Positions 24,571 through 33,627 of a stretch of 64,000 bases of DNA are shown here, piece by piece. Source of the DNA: Rhodopirellula sp. P2 (GTDB lineage Bacteria > Planctomycetota > Planctomycetia > Pirellulales > Pirellulaceae); NCBI RefSeq assembly GCF_028768465.1, contig NZ_CP118225.1:992001-1056000 (forward strand), given 5' to 3'. The position numbers and the translations under genes are program-made. Positions within the stretch are counted from its first letter, which is position 1; every line of letters starts with the position of its first letter. The notes beneath the pieces are model-generated. The model saw only the letters and a list, made by a program, of their open reading frames with translations, was not told the origin of the DNA and did no database searches.

Positions 24571-25464
24571 TCAGACCAAACGGCAGTGATTCAGAATCGC
24601 GTTCGCATCGGCTTTGTAGCCGACGTAGAACGGACCGAACTCGGCGTACTTGGCGCTCGCTTGGTCGAATCGCATCTTGTAGACGATGTCTTTGAGATAC
24701 TGAGGGTTGCGACCCCACAAGGTCACCATCCATTCCCAGTCATCCAGTCCCACGCCGACTGAGATCAATTGGCTGACCTTGCCCGCGAAAGCCATTCCGC
24801 TTTGGGCGTGTTCGGCCATCATTTGGTTGCGAACACTGAACGGTTCCATGAACCAGTTGGCACCCGGGACTCGGCTCTTGTTCATCGGATAGAAACAAGC
24901 TGATGGCCAATCTGGGATCTCAGGCTGCAGACGATTGCGGTTCATCATCGGCAAACGTCGCTCGTACGCAGCCACTTTCGCGGCCAACTCCGGTGAGTCC
25001 GGTGCGTTGCCTTCTTTGATCAATCGTCGACGATACTCTTCGATCGAAGGAACGTATTCGCTCACTTCGCTGACCGAGACGAATGACCAAGCCGGCTCAA
25101 TCAAGCGGCCAATGCCCGGTGCCATGATCGATTGATGAATGCCATCCACTTTGGCTGGATCGGGATCCATCACCATGACGCCGAAATCACAATCGTGACC
25201 GCTGATCCAGTACGTCGCCAAACGTTCCGGGACCGCATCGCCGGTGGGGTGGAGCGCCGCCAGGAACTGCTCGCGATGATTGGGTGCGATCGCACCGTCA
25301 AACATTTCGCGGCGAAAACGATAGAAGTAGTGACCGCAGTGCCAACCTTCTTCTGGAATCACGCTGGGCTCGGGCAGGGGAGCGTGTCCGGGTCGGCCAA
25401 CTCCTGGAGGAGGACCGCCAGCGGAGGAAGCGGGCGGGCGCGACGGCGATGGATCAGATGTCAT
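24571..25464 (-). CDS. hemQ: Coproheme decarboxylase (HemQ, chlorite dismutase family)
   Basis: The last enzyme of the coproporphyrin-dependent heme pathway, converting coproheme to heme b. It has 297 residues. The first ~40 are Pro/Gly/Ser-rich and likely disordered. The core shows GWHCGHYFYRF, the heme-ligand region EHAQSGMAFAGKV with His219 in the position of the proximal His, GLDDWEWMVTLW, and YKMRFDQASAKYAEFGPFYVGY, all closely like HemQ rather than chlorite-degrading enzymes. The start ATG 25464 was chosen because earlier codons read Arg/Ser-rich text lacking conservation. No other heme genes are adjacent. Confidence 0.88.
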   Translation of the reverse strand: MTSDPSPSRPPASSAGGPPPGVGRPGHAPLPEPSVIPEEGWHCGHYFYRFRREMFDGAIAPNHREQFLAALHPTGDAVPERLATYWISGHDCDFGVMVMDPDPAKVDGIHQSIMAPGIGRLIEPAWSFVSVSEVSEYVPSIEEYRRRLIKEGNAPDSPELAAKVAAYERRLPMMNRNRLQPEIPDWPSACFYPMNKSRVPGANWFMEPFSVRNQMMAEHAQSGMAFAGKVSQLISVGVGLDDWEWMVTLWGRNPQYLKDIVYKMRFDQASAKYAEFGPFYVGYKADANAILNHCRLV

Positions 25465-25582
25465 GGTGGTCGATCGAGTGGGTATTTTTGGTGGACGTCG
25501 ACACGATGCGAAGGGTCCTGGATCAGGACCAGCCATCGTCGAGCCACTCATTGTAGATCTCGGTCGTTGATTTTGCAGCGCG

Positions 25583-26317
25583 TTATCGCAGCGACCACTG
25601 CAAAGATCGATCGTTGTATCCGTGTTGTCGGGACCAGTGCCGTTTGCCTTCTGCACCGAAATAACCATACGAATAGGGTGTTTTCCAGCGTGGCTGAACC
25701 GTCGCAGCGGGGATCGCCGGGCGAGCCTGCGGGTTTTTGACCCAGTGTTCGCCCAGACCCAAGCGGCCAGGACCTTTCGCGCCCGGGTCATTTTCAACGC
25801 CGGGGGGATGGGTCAATGGAGCGACGGCCGCGGCGGCTTTTTGATGAGCATGCTGCCAATGCGGGTGCAGCGGTCCCGCGTTTTGCTGGTGAGGACTCCC
25901 CCCTACAGAATGTCCGGCAGCCGCGTGCGGGTGGTGATTCCCAGCCGAACCGTGATGCCGAGGGACATTTTGCTGACCGGGGGCCTGAATGATCACATGA
26001 GGAACCTGTGCCGGTGCACCCATTTCGAGCGATCCCGACCAGTAGTCCTCCATCCCGGCGGAGGGGATTCCGGGGCCGCTGGAGGGGACTCCATCGACGT
26101 AAGTGCTGGAAGACACGATGATTTCACCGCTTTGAAGTGGCAATTGAACCGGCGGGGGCAACTGGGCCCACGCCGAAGACGCCGTGATCACAACCAATCC
26201 GAGAAACAGCAGCGCTGTCCGTCCGCACGGCCCGGGCACCACGTGTCGGCCCAACGTGGATGGATTCGTGGCAGGAAGATTCCTGCCGAAAACTCGGCGA
26301 ATCGGGGTGTTCAACAT
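25583..26317 (-). CDS. Secreted His/Pro/Gly-rich protein, unknown
   Basis: A 244-residue exported protein of unrecognised family. A signal-like hydrophobic segment, TALLFLGLVVITASSAWAQ, follows a long basic N-terminus, with predicted cleavage after AWA. The mature part is low in complexity: a QLPPPVQLPLQ start, then residues about 125-185 rich in His (NVPRHHGSAGNHHPHAAAGH, later HPHWQHAHQK), and a C-terminus with YSYGYFGAEGKRHWSRQHGY. The His clusters could bind metals or heme; that is inference from composition only. The start MLNTPIRRV at 26317 was chosen because it sits close to the signal peptide. It lies upstream of hemQ with a 118-base gap, so co-transcription is possible. Confidence 0.6.
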   Translation of the reverse strand: MLNTPIRRVFGRNLPATNPSTLGRHVVPGPCGRTALLFLGLVVITASSAWAQLPPPVQLPLQSGEIIVSSSTYVDGVPSSGPGIPSAGMEDYWSGSLEMGAPAQVPHVIIQAPGQQNVPRHHGSAGNHHPHAAAGHSVGGSPHQQNAGPLHPHWQHAHQKAAAAVAPLTHPPGVENDPGAKGPGRLGLGEHWVKNPQARPAIPAATVQPRWKTPYSYGYFGAEGKRHWSRQHGYNDRSLQWSLR

Positions 26318-26643
26318 GGATGGCGATCGAGGGGAGGAACCGATGGGCGGGAACAGGGCGTTCCGCGTGCGTTCGGAATGCGAGAGGTCAGCATCCCCCT
26401 TTGCGAAAACACGTGGATTCAAACGATTCCGCTACCAAAGTCGAACTCTCGGTCACAAGATGCGAATCACCCTGGCGAGAAAAACGAGCGACTTGGTACA
26501 AGCGATTTTTGGTGGCCACGTGCTCATCGTTGCTGATGCTCTTCATTGGCAGTGCGGGTGGTCGCCAGTGCCCTCCGTTGCCATGTGGCCTTGGTAGTCA
26601 TGTGCACAGCCGAACCCATTCCCCGCTCGCTTGATTTACTTCC
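26318..26643. other. Gap between divergent genes
   Basis: 326 bases between the His-rich protein gene and the ABC exporter gene. No gene or strong repeat is seen; it presumably carries two divergent promoters. Confidence 0.45.
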
Positions 26644-28686
26644 ATGAAGAGTTTTCGCCGAGTTCTGCAGTTGTCGCTGCGACGTCGCATGTCCTTGTTG
26701 GGGATTTTGTTGTCGTCGTTGGTGATTGCAGCTTTGTGGGGCGCGAATATCGGCACGCTGTACCCGATGGTGGAAGTCGTTTTCAAAGGCGACGATTTAC
26801 CCTCGTACGTCGAGGAACGACTGGCCAATTCGCGAGTCAGAGCGGAAGAACAACGCGTGCAAATTGCACAGTTGGAGACCGAGCTGGCCGAGCTGCAGCA
26901 ACAGGAAAAAACGGCAACCGGTGCCGACGCCAAGGCTTCGTTGCAACAACAAATCAACACCACCACATTCGAAATTTCTTCGGCTGAGTTGTCACAGACG
27001 GCGTCTGCAAAAACAGCGGATTGGTTGTTGTGGATTCAGCCTTGGGTTGACCAAGCTGCTCCTCGAGGAGCGTTCCCGACACTGGTTTTCATCGTCGCGA
27101 TGTTGGTTGGCGGAACGGCCATCAAATTGGTCGCGTTGACGATCAACCTGATGCTCGTTCAGTACGTCGCTGAAGGCACGGTGATGGAACTGCGAGAAAA
27201 GTACTTCCGCAAATCCTTGCACCTGGACCTCGATCACTTTGGACAAAACGGCTCAGCCAACCTGACCAGTCGTTTGACCAACGACGTCGCTCACATTGCC
27301 GTGGGGGTCAGCACCTTGCTGGGACGGCTGATCCGGGAACCGCTGAAGATGGCGGTTTGTTTGTTCGGAGCCGCCACGGTTTGTTGGCGTTTGTTGTTGT
27401 TGGTGATGATTGTTTCGCCGTTGATGGCGTTTGTGATGCAACATCTCAGCCGCGCGATTCGCCGCGCCAGCCGCCGAGCGATGGAAGAGATGAGCAGCCT
27501 TTATGGGATGCTCAACGATGCCTTTGGTGGCATTCACGTCGTCAAATCATTCAACACACAAGCCTACGAACGAGCCCGCTTTCGTACTCGGGTGCAGGCC
27601 TACTTTCGCCGCTCGATGAAGGTGGCGTTGTACAACACACTCGCTCGCAGCAGCAGCGAATTGCTAGGTTTGACGATGGTCGGACTGGCGATTTTGGCCG
27701 GCGGGTACTTGGTCATCAACCAACAAACCCACTTGCTGGGCATTCGCATGAGCGTTCAACCGCTGGATGTCGGTCAGGTGCTGTTGTTCTTTGCCATGCT
27801 GATCGGTGCTTCGGATCCAGCCCGTAAATTGTCGGATGTTTGGACCTCGCTGCAGCGTGGCATCGCCGCCTCGAATCGCGTTTATGAGATCATCGACGAA
27901 CCCATTCGTGTCACCGAGCCCACCAGCCCGGTTCACTTGGATCGACCGCACAACACGATCCAATTCAAAGGCGTGCACTTCCAATACCCCTCGGGACCGA
28001 TGGTCTTGCGTGGCATCAACCTGACGATCCCACATGGCGAAACGATCGCGTTGATTGGACCCAACGGTTGCGGGAAAAGCACGTTGATCAATTTGCTTTG
28101 TCGTTTTGATGATCCGCACGAAGGCGAAGTCTGTTTCGACGATGTTGCGATCAACCGCTTGGCCACCCGCGATCTGCGACGACGCATTGCGTTGGTCAAT
28201 CAACGAACGGTGTTGTTTGACGACACGATCGAAAACAACATTCGCTATGGCAGTCCCAGCGCGGACGCTCACGATGTGGTTCGGGCCGCCAAACTGGCCT
28301 TTGCCGATGACTTCATTCGCCGGAAAACACCCGACGGCTATCAAACCTCGCTCGGATCTGGCGGCGTGCGACTGTCCGGTGGCCAAATGCAGCGGATCGC
28401 ACTGGCTCGAGCCTTCCTGCGGGATCCGGACATTTTGATTTTGGACGAAGCGACCAGCCAAATTGATATCGAGAGTGAACAACTCATTCACCGCGCCCTG
28501 GAAACGTTCCTGGAAAACCGGACGGGAATCATGATCACTCACCGGGCCAGCACGCTTGCGATGGCTGACCGGGTTGCGGTGCTGGACATGGGCCAAGTCG
28601 CCGATGTCGGAACGCATCATCAATTGCTTGCTAGCAATTCATTCTATCGCAGCCTCTGTCACAGCGATCTGACCGACGCGGCGTGA
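26644..28686 (+). CDS. ABC exporter, MsbA-like half-transporter
   Basis: A 680-residue fused permease-ATPase that should dimerise and export a lipid, peptide or drug across the inner membrane. The first helix is at about 17-40. Then comes an unusual insertion (about 50-125) that is Glu/Gln-rich and predicted coiled coil (RAEEQRVQIAQLETELAELQ) before the second helix, so it would lie outside. More helices run to about 400. The ATPase part has Walker A GPNGCGKST (~471), Q-loop NQRT, signature LSGGQMQR (~577), Walker B ILILDEAT (~600) and ITHRAST with the switch His. The ATG at 26644 has no strong ribosome site. The cargo is unknown. Confidence 0.92.
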   Translation: MKSFRRVLQLSLRRRMSLLGILLSSLVIAALWGANIGTLYPMVEVVFKGDDLPSYVEERLANSRVRAEEQRVQIAQLETELAELQQQEKTATGADAKASLQQQINTTTFEISSAELSQTASAKTADWLLWIQPWVDQAAPRGAFPTLVFIVAMLVGGTAIKLVALTINLMLVQYVAEGTVMELREKYFRKSLHLDLDHFGQNGSANLTSRLTNDVAHIAVGVSTLLGRLIREPLKMAVCLFGAATVCWRLLLLVMIVSPLMAFVMQHLSRAIRRASRRAMEEMSSLYGMLNDAFGGIHVVKSFNTQAYERARFRTRVQAYFRRSMKVALYNTLARSSSELLGLTMVGLAILAGGYLVINQQTHLLGIRMSVQPLDVGQVLLFFAMLIGASDPARKLSDVWTSLQRGIAASNRVYEIIDEPIRVTEPTSPVHLDRPHNTIQFKGVHFQYPSGPMVLRGINLTIPHGETIALIGPNGCGKSTLINLLCRFDDPHEGEVCFDDVAINRLATRDLRRRIALVNQRTVLFDDTIENNIRYGSPSADAHDVVRAAKLAFADDFIRRKTPDGYQTSLGSGGVRLSGGQMQRIALARAFLRDPDILILDEATSQIDIESEQLIHRALETFLENRTGIMITHRASTLAMADRVAVLDMGQVADVGTHHQLLASNSFYRSLCHSDLTDAA

Positions 28687-28720
28687 TGCTGCGTCAAAGC
28701 GACGAATGATGGTTTTGGCC

Positions 28721-28788
28721 GTAGCGGAACTCATCAAGACTTTCGGCAATTCAGGGTGCAAATCGAAACTCTTGACGAGTTCCGCTAC
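28721..28788. repeat. 68-bp palindromic repeat, copy 3 (inverted)
   Basis: Starts GTAGCGGAACTCATCAAGAC and ends CTTGACGAGTTCCGCTAC, again exactly 68 bases, in the opposite orientation to copies 1 and 2. It lies between the ABC exporter and S46 peptidase genes. Confidence 0.9.
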
Positions 28789-28905
28789 CCGGAAACTGAG
28801 TTCTGACGCAGCACTCGATCGGCATCGACCGGTTGCATGCGACCGTCCCAACGGCTGAACTAGAGACTCAGGATTCTATCCCCTTGTGTTTTTGGTTTCT
28901 CCATC

Positions 28906-30972
28906 ATGTTTGCACACGTGCGCCGTTGGTTCTTGTCGGGAAGTTGCATGGTTTTCGCGTTAGCTGGAATGTCCAGCGATTCACATGCTGATGAAGGCAT
29001 GTATTTGTTCAACGATGTTCCTCGCGAATTGCTGCGAGACCGGCATCAGTTCGAACCCTCTGATGAATGGCTGAAACACCTGCAGCTGTCGTCGGTGCGA
29101 TTCAACTCAGGCGGTTCTGGATCGTTCGTGTCCTCCAATGGTTTGGTGCTGACCAACCATCACGTCGCCAGTGACACGCTGGCGAAGCTCAGTTCCAAAG
29201 AGCGAAACCTGATCGACGATGGGTTCCTTGCAAAGAGTTTTGCCGAGGAACTCAAGGCACCTGATTTGGAACTCAATCAACTGATCTCGATCGAGGACGT
29301 GACCGAGCGAGTCAACCAGCAGATCACCGAGGCGGCAGACGCCGAAGAAGCTGCCAAACAACGGCGGGCTGTGATCGCGACGATCGAAAAAGAATCGCTC
29401 GATGAAACCGGTTTGCGAAGTGATGTGGTGACACTGTTCGGCGGAGCGAAGTACCACCTTTATCGCTACAAGAAGTACACGGACGTTCGATTGGTGTGGG
29501 CTCCTGAAACCGCGGCGGCATTCTTCGGTGGGGATGCAGATAACTTCGAGTACCCGCGTTACAACCTCGACGCGACGCTGATGCGAGTCTACGAGGATGG
29601 GGAACCAGCCAAGCTCGAACACTTCCTGCAGTGGAATGAACAACCTGCCCAAGCCGGCGACCTCGTTTTCGTCAGTGGGCACCCCGGGCGAACGCAGCGG
29701 ATCTTCACCGTCGAGGCTCTCGAGTACCTGCGTGACGAACGCTTGCCACACGTGTTGGACTTACTGCGTCGCAAAGAGGTGCTGCTTCAGCAGTACCGAT
29801 TGGAAAGCAAAGAAGCCGCCCGTCGCGGACGCGATGAGTTGTTCGGGATCCAAAACGCTCGCAAGGCTTACTCAGGCATGTTGGCGGGACTGCAAGACCC
29901 GCAAACGTTTGTGTCCAAACGAGGCCGCCAGGATCGGCTGCTGACGGAACTGGCAAACTCGCCGGAACACTCCGGGCTGGCCGACGCTTGGAAAGAAATC
30001 GCGGAAGTGCAATCGGAGAAGGCTGAGTTGCTTGACCGCTCGGTTTCGCTTCGCAGTGAGCTTTTTCAACTCGCTCTTCGCATTCTGATTCTGTCTGAAG
30101 AAGACCGCAAACCCAACGAAGAACGACTGCCGGGTTACACCGATTCGGGGCGAGAATCATTGATGGCTCAGATCCTTTCGCCAGCACCGATCTACGATGA
30201 TTTGGAAATGGTGAAATTGGCCGATGAGATTGCCTTGCTGCTGGAAAGCCGCGGCATGAACGATGCGGTTGTGCGAGAAGTCTTGGCCGGTCGTTCGCCC
30301 AAACAGATCGCCAGCGAACTGGTGAGCGAGACGAAGATCAAAGACGTGGAGACGCGAAAAGCATTGCTTGACGGTGGGTTGGATGCGGTCCTGGCTTCGG
30401 AGGATCCGATGATCCGGTTGGCCCGAGTGATCGCACCCGAGTATCGCCGGATCAATGAGATCAGCGAACAACTCGGCGAACGCGAAAAGCAAGCTTATGC
30501 GGAGATCACCCAAGCGACGACGGCGATCGAAGGAACGGGTGGGTATCCCGATGCGACCTTCACATTGCGTTTGGCGTTCGGGGTTGTGTCCGGGTACGAA
30601 GAACGAGGTGAGACGGTCCATCCCACGACGAACTTTGCAGGTGCTTTCACGCATGCGAAGGAGCACGAAGGACAAGAAGACTTTGACCTTCCCAAATCCT
30701 GGATGACTGCCAAAGACAACATTGATTTGGACACCCAGCTCAACTTTGTCTGCACCGCCGACATCATTGGTGGCAACAGTGGCTCACCCGTGGTGGATCG
30801 CGACGGGGCGTTGGTGGGACTGATTTTCGATGGCAACATTCAAAGTCTGACCAGTGACTATCTTTACACCGATGTACAGAGTCGAGCGGTGAGTGTGTCG
30901 GGCGTGGCCATTCCGGAAGCCCTGCGTTCGATCTACCAAGCCAATGCCTTGGCAGATCAGCTCGGCAACTGA
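28906..30972 (+). CDS. S46-family dipeptidyl peptidase (DPP7-like)
   Basis: A secreted or periplasmic serine exopeptidase that removes dipeptides from peptide N-termini. The 688 residues fit the family (about 700). Signal peptide to about residue 29 (ends SHADEG). Catalytic parts: LVLTNHH with His85/86, GGDADNFEYPRYNLD with the Asp near 210-220, and GGNSGSPVVD with the nucleophile Ser near 625. The FDGN motif after the Ser has Gly where DPP11 has Arg, so a preference for hydrophobic P1 residues (DPP7-like) is more likely than acidic ones. It stands alone between repeats. S46 peptidases are best known from Bacteroidota. Confidence 0.9.
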   Translation: MFAHVRRWFLSGSCMVFALAGMSSDSHADEGMYLFNDVPRELLRDRHQFEPSDEWLKHLQLSSVRFNSGGSGSFVSSNGLVLTNHHVASDTLAKLSSKERNLIDDGFLAKSFAEELKAPDLELNQLISIEDVTERVNQQITEAADAEEAAKQRRAVIATIEKESLDETGLRSDVVTLFGGAKYHLYRYKKYTDVRLVWAPETAAAFFGGDADNFEYPRYNLDATLMRVYEDGEPAKLEHFLQWNEQPAQAGDLVFVSGHPGRTQRIFTVEALEYLRDERLPHVLDLLRRKEVLLQQYRLESKEAARRGRDELFGIQNARKAYSGMLAGLQDPQTFVSKRGRQDRLLTELANSPEHSGLADAWKEIAEVQSEKAELLDRSVSLRSELFQLALRILILSEEDRKPNEERLPGYTDSGRESLMAQILSPAPIYDDLEMVKLADEIALLLESRGMNDAVVREVLAGRSPKQIASELVSETKIKDVETRKALLDGGLDAVLASEDPMIRLARVIAPEYRRINEISEQLGEREKQAYAEITQATTAIEGTGGYPDATFTLRLAFGVVSGYEERGETVHPTTNFAGAFTHAKEHEGQEDFDLPKSWMTAKDNIDLDTQLNFVCTADIIGGNSGSPVVDRDGALVGLIFDGNIQSLTSDYLYTDVQSRAVSVSGVAIPEALRSIYQANALADQLGN

Positions 30973-31321
30973 GACAACTTGGTAAGCAAGTAGGCCCGTC
31001 GTGCAGTTTTGAAGTGCCGTGCCAGTAACACGTTGAGAACCCCGCCCGACGAAGTTGGGAGGGGTCGGAAAGCGAGCGTTCAGCGAGCTTTCCGGGGGAG
31101 CGGCAATGTGCATCGATGTCTCTGCTCGCGTCCGCCTGAACGGCGTCGCTCTCCCCAAACTGTGTTTCAGGAGAGGTTGTTGTTGCATCGAGACCGCCAA
31201 AACGTTGCCGAGTGAATTCTGTGGTGTGGGAGCACAGAAAACTCAGCGAGAGCGGGCATTTTTATGAAAACATGGTGATTGCAGGTAACCTGGTCCAATC
31301 TGCTGCCATGTTCTTCATGAG
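30973..31321. other. Gap upstream of the ECF sigma operon
   Basis: 349 bases without a gene. It contains a GC-rich hairpin, GGAAAGC...GCTTTCC, at 31067-31093 next to CCCCGCCCGACGAAGTTGGG, and presumably the promoter of the sigma-factor operon nearest 31322. No promoter motif could be fixed. Confidence 0.5.
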
Positions 31322-31915
31322 ATGACCATGAACTCTTTCCCCGACGATCGGCGAGTGACAGATGCTTTGCGACGTATTTTACGTGGCGAGACAGCTGAAT
31401 TCGAGGTCGTTCTGCGCCGCTATGAGCAGCCGTTGCGGGCTTGGCTCGCGGCGCACGTGCCGCTGGGGATCGACGTGGATGAAATCGCCCAACGCAGCTT
31501 TGTGGCCGCGTTTTCGCGCTTGGAAGAGTTCGAGTTGGGGACTGATTTCGGGGCATGGTTGTTCACCATTGCACGCTACCAGCTGATGACAGAGAAGACG
31601 CGATTGCGACGAATCGCGGATTATCATGCTCGCTACGGCCCGGAGTTGCTGCAGCGAGAACTGGATCGCCGTTGCCAACAGTCCCCCGAGATCTGGTCGA
31701 CAAAAATCGAACACTTGGAGCGGTGCGTGGAATCGTTGGGTGAACACCTTGGTCGCTTTTTAAAGTGGCGTTACGACGAAGAAATCCCGCTTCAGGAAAT
31801 GGCCGATCGCAGCGGACGGTCCGTGCCTGCGGTCAAGAAACAACTCTGGAAGATCCGGGGAAAGTTGCAAGAGTGCATGGATGCAAGGCTCGCGAGCGAA
31901 GGAGGTTCGTCGTGA
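31322..31915 (+). CDS. ECF-type RNA polymerase sigma factor
   Basis: An extracytoplasmic-function sigma factor, 197 residues (or 195 from ATG 31328). Region 2 is at about 25-100 (VDEIAQRSFVAAFSRLEEFE, GAWLFTIARYQLMTEKTRLRR); region 4 is at about 145-190 (ESLGEHLGRFLKWRYDEEIP, MADRSGRSVPAVKKQLWKIR), a helix-turn-helix for -35 recognition. It resembles planctomycete-expanded ECF groups. Its stop overlaps the GTG start of the FecR-like gene (GTGA), and the next three genes also overlap. It therefore probably directs transcription of its own operon under control of the membrane protein that follows. Confidence 0.92.
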   Translation: MTMNSFPDDRRVTDALRRILRGETAEFEVVLRRYEQPLRAWLAAHVPLGIDVDEIAQRSFVAAFSRLEEFELGTDFGAWLFTIARYQLMTEKTRLRRIADYHARYGPELLQRELDRRCQQSPEIWSTKIEHLERCVESLGEHLGRFLKWRYDEEIPLQEMADRSGRSVPAVKKQLWKIRGKLQECMDARLASEGGSS

Positions 31916-33627
31916 ACGACCAGGAACGTTTTGCTGATTTGTGGACCGACTACCTCGAAGGTGAGTTGGACGAACGTGGGCTGAAAGAGCTGCATGAATT
32001 GCTCGCCAGTGACGAACGGTTTGTGCAGCGTGCTGCCGACTTGTTGCAAACACATCGATTGCTTGGCCTGGTGGTGGCGGACTCGCCGCCGCAACGGGAT
32101 GCGTTTGTCCGAGAGACGCTGGCTCAATTGCCGGAAAGCCAGGATGAGTTTGTCGCTCAGGTGATGTCGCAGGTGGGAGCTCGTCAAACCGACGTGGAAC
32201 CAGCCGGCAAAACGTCACCAAGGAGTCGTCCGGTTGCCTCCCACTTTGCTGTGGTGGTGGCTGCGTTGATCCTTGTTGTTGGCTCGTTGTTTGTCTTCCA
32301 GCCAAAGGGTCAAGCTCCCGTGACTGTTCAAGGGAAGTATCCCCCTGTCACAACGGTGGGCGTGCGTCACGCTCGGCTCGCCAGCAGTTCGCATGCGAAG
32401 TTCTTTGGTGAGCTGTCACCGCCGGTCAATGCCGTGCTCCCACCGTATCGAGAATACGTCCTGATGAGCGGTTTGATTGAAGTTTTGTTTCCGACCGGTG
32501 CCTCGGCAATTTTAGAAGGACCAGCGGTCTTTCATGTTTCGTCCGATGAGAGCTTGGATCTGAGTGTTGGTCGCTGTTCGGTTCATGTGCCCGAAGGGGC
32601 AGAGGGTTTTCACGTCAACACGCCAGTCACCCGTGTGGTGGATCGAGGGACTCGATTTTCGGTGAACGTCGACGAAATGAGTGAGACGGAAGTGCAAGTG
32701 ATCGAAGGCGCTGCTGATATCTACGACGTTGAGCGAGTGGTCGACGCTTCCGATTCAGGCTCTCCCAATGCCATTGAATTGTTGGAACGATTGGCGGGCG
32801 GAGAAGCCAAAAAATACGTGTCCGCAGGTCTTGTTGCGACCGAGCAGGTCCCCTTCCGGGCGACTTCCTACCGCAGCCAATTGCCTGACCGCGTCGTTTC
32901 GTATGAGACAACCTTCGCTGTGGACGGAGGAGCCGAACACTTGACCAGCGTGACCGTCCAACGTGGCGGCAAAGTCAATCGGTTTCCGGTGGACTCATTG
33001 ATTCCTGCGCGACTGACTTGGTTCCAAGCGACCGAGCCTCGACCGTTTTTGTGTGGTGAGCCGACGTACCCATCGTCCCGAGTGGAAGCGTTGTTGGACG
33101 AAAGCCTCGTCACGGGAGTGATCAATCCCGATGGGAGTGTCGATCCACTGACAACCGATCCCGTTCTCGAAGGTGATTCCGGAACGCCCGGGATGGCAAT
33201 TCGTTTTGACCAACCGGTCGTGAATGGTCCCGGAGCGGATGTGCTGGTGTTCGATTTGCAAACGTTCGGCAACCCGCTTGATGGCGATGCATTTCACATC
33301 AGCCCGCTGAAGTTTCGCGAAGGACTGAAGTCCTACACGATTCGAAAGTATGACCTGACGATGGAATCGCCTGAAGCAAAAGTGTTGACAGATTTCCATG
33401 TCCACTTTTTTGCGGAACCTGCGAAGTCACTTGCGGAACTCAATTCGCTTAAGATGACACCGCGACAACAAAGCAATAAGTTTCGTGGTCTGGCCGTTGG
33501 GATTGATCTCTCTGACTTGGGATATGCAAGCGGTGAGACAATCGAAGGACTCTTTATTCAGGACGCGCTCGACGACAGTCACTTTGTCGACCCTGTCTTC
33601 ATCGCTGGCCTGCCAGAGGAAGAATGA
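31912..33627 (+). CDS. FecR-like membrane regulator of the ECF sigma factor
   Basis: A 571-residue single-pass membrane protein. The N-terminal ~100 residues (VNDQERFADLWTDYLEGELD...) look like a cytoplasmic anti-sigma region made of helices. One helix spans about 103-125 (FAVVVAALILVVGSLFVF). Residues about 180-270 are a FecR domain (LFPTGASAILEGPAVFHV, TPVTRVVDRGTRFSV). Residues 290-571 are not recognised and may be a ligand-binding beta-sandwich. The GTG start has GGAGG six bases upstream and overlaps the sigma stop; its own stop overlaps the next gene (ATGA). It probably senses an outside signal and releases the sigma factor. Confidence 0.85.
   Translation: MNDQERFADLWTDYLEGELDERGLKELHELLASDERFVQRAADLLQTHRLLGLVVADSPPQRDAFVRETLAQLPESQDEFVAQVMSQVGARQTDVEPAGKTSPRSRPVASHFAVVVAALILVVGSLFVFQPKGQAPVTVQGKYPPVTTVGVRHARLASSSHAKFFGELSPPVNAVLPPYREYVLMSGLIEVLFPTGASAILEGPAVFHVSSDESLDLSVGRCSVHVPEGAEGFHVNTPVTRVVDRGTRFSVNVDEMSETEVQVIEGAADIYDVERVVDASDSGSPNAIELLERLAGGEAKKYVSAGLVATEQVPFRATSYRSQLPDRVVSYETTFAVDGGAEHLTSVTVQRGGKVNRFPVDSLIPARLTWFQATEPRPFLCGEPTYPSSRVEALLDESLVTGVINPDGSVDPLTTDPVLEGDSGTPGMAIRFDQPVVNGPGADVLVFDLQTFGNPLDGDAFHISPLKFREGLKSYTIRKYDLTMESPEAKVLTDFHVHFFAEPAKSLAELNSLKMTPRQQSNKFRGLAVGIDLSDLGYASGETIEGLFIQDALDDSHFVDPVFIAGLPEEE

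Noticed and set aside
28639-28851. Minus-strand 70-codon frame with a similar VKSFDLH-type peptide
   Set aside because: Again generated by the 68-bp repeat (copy 3).
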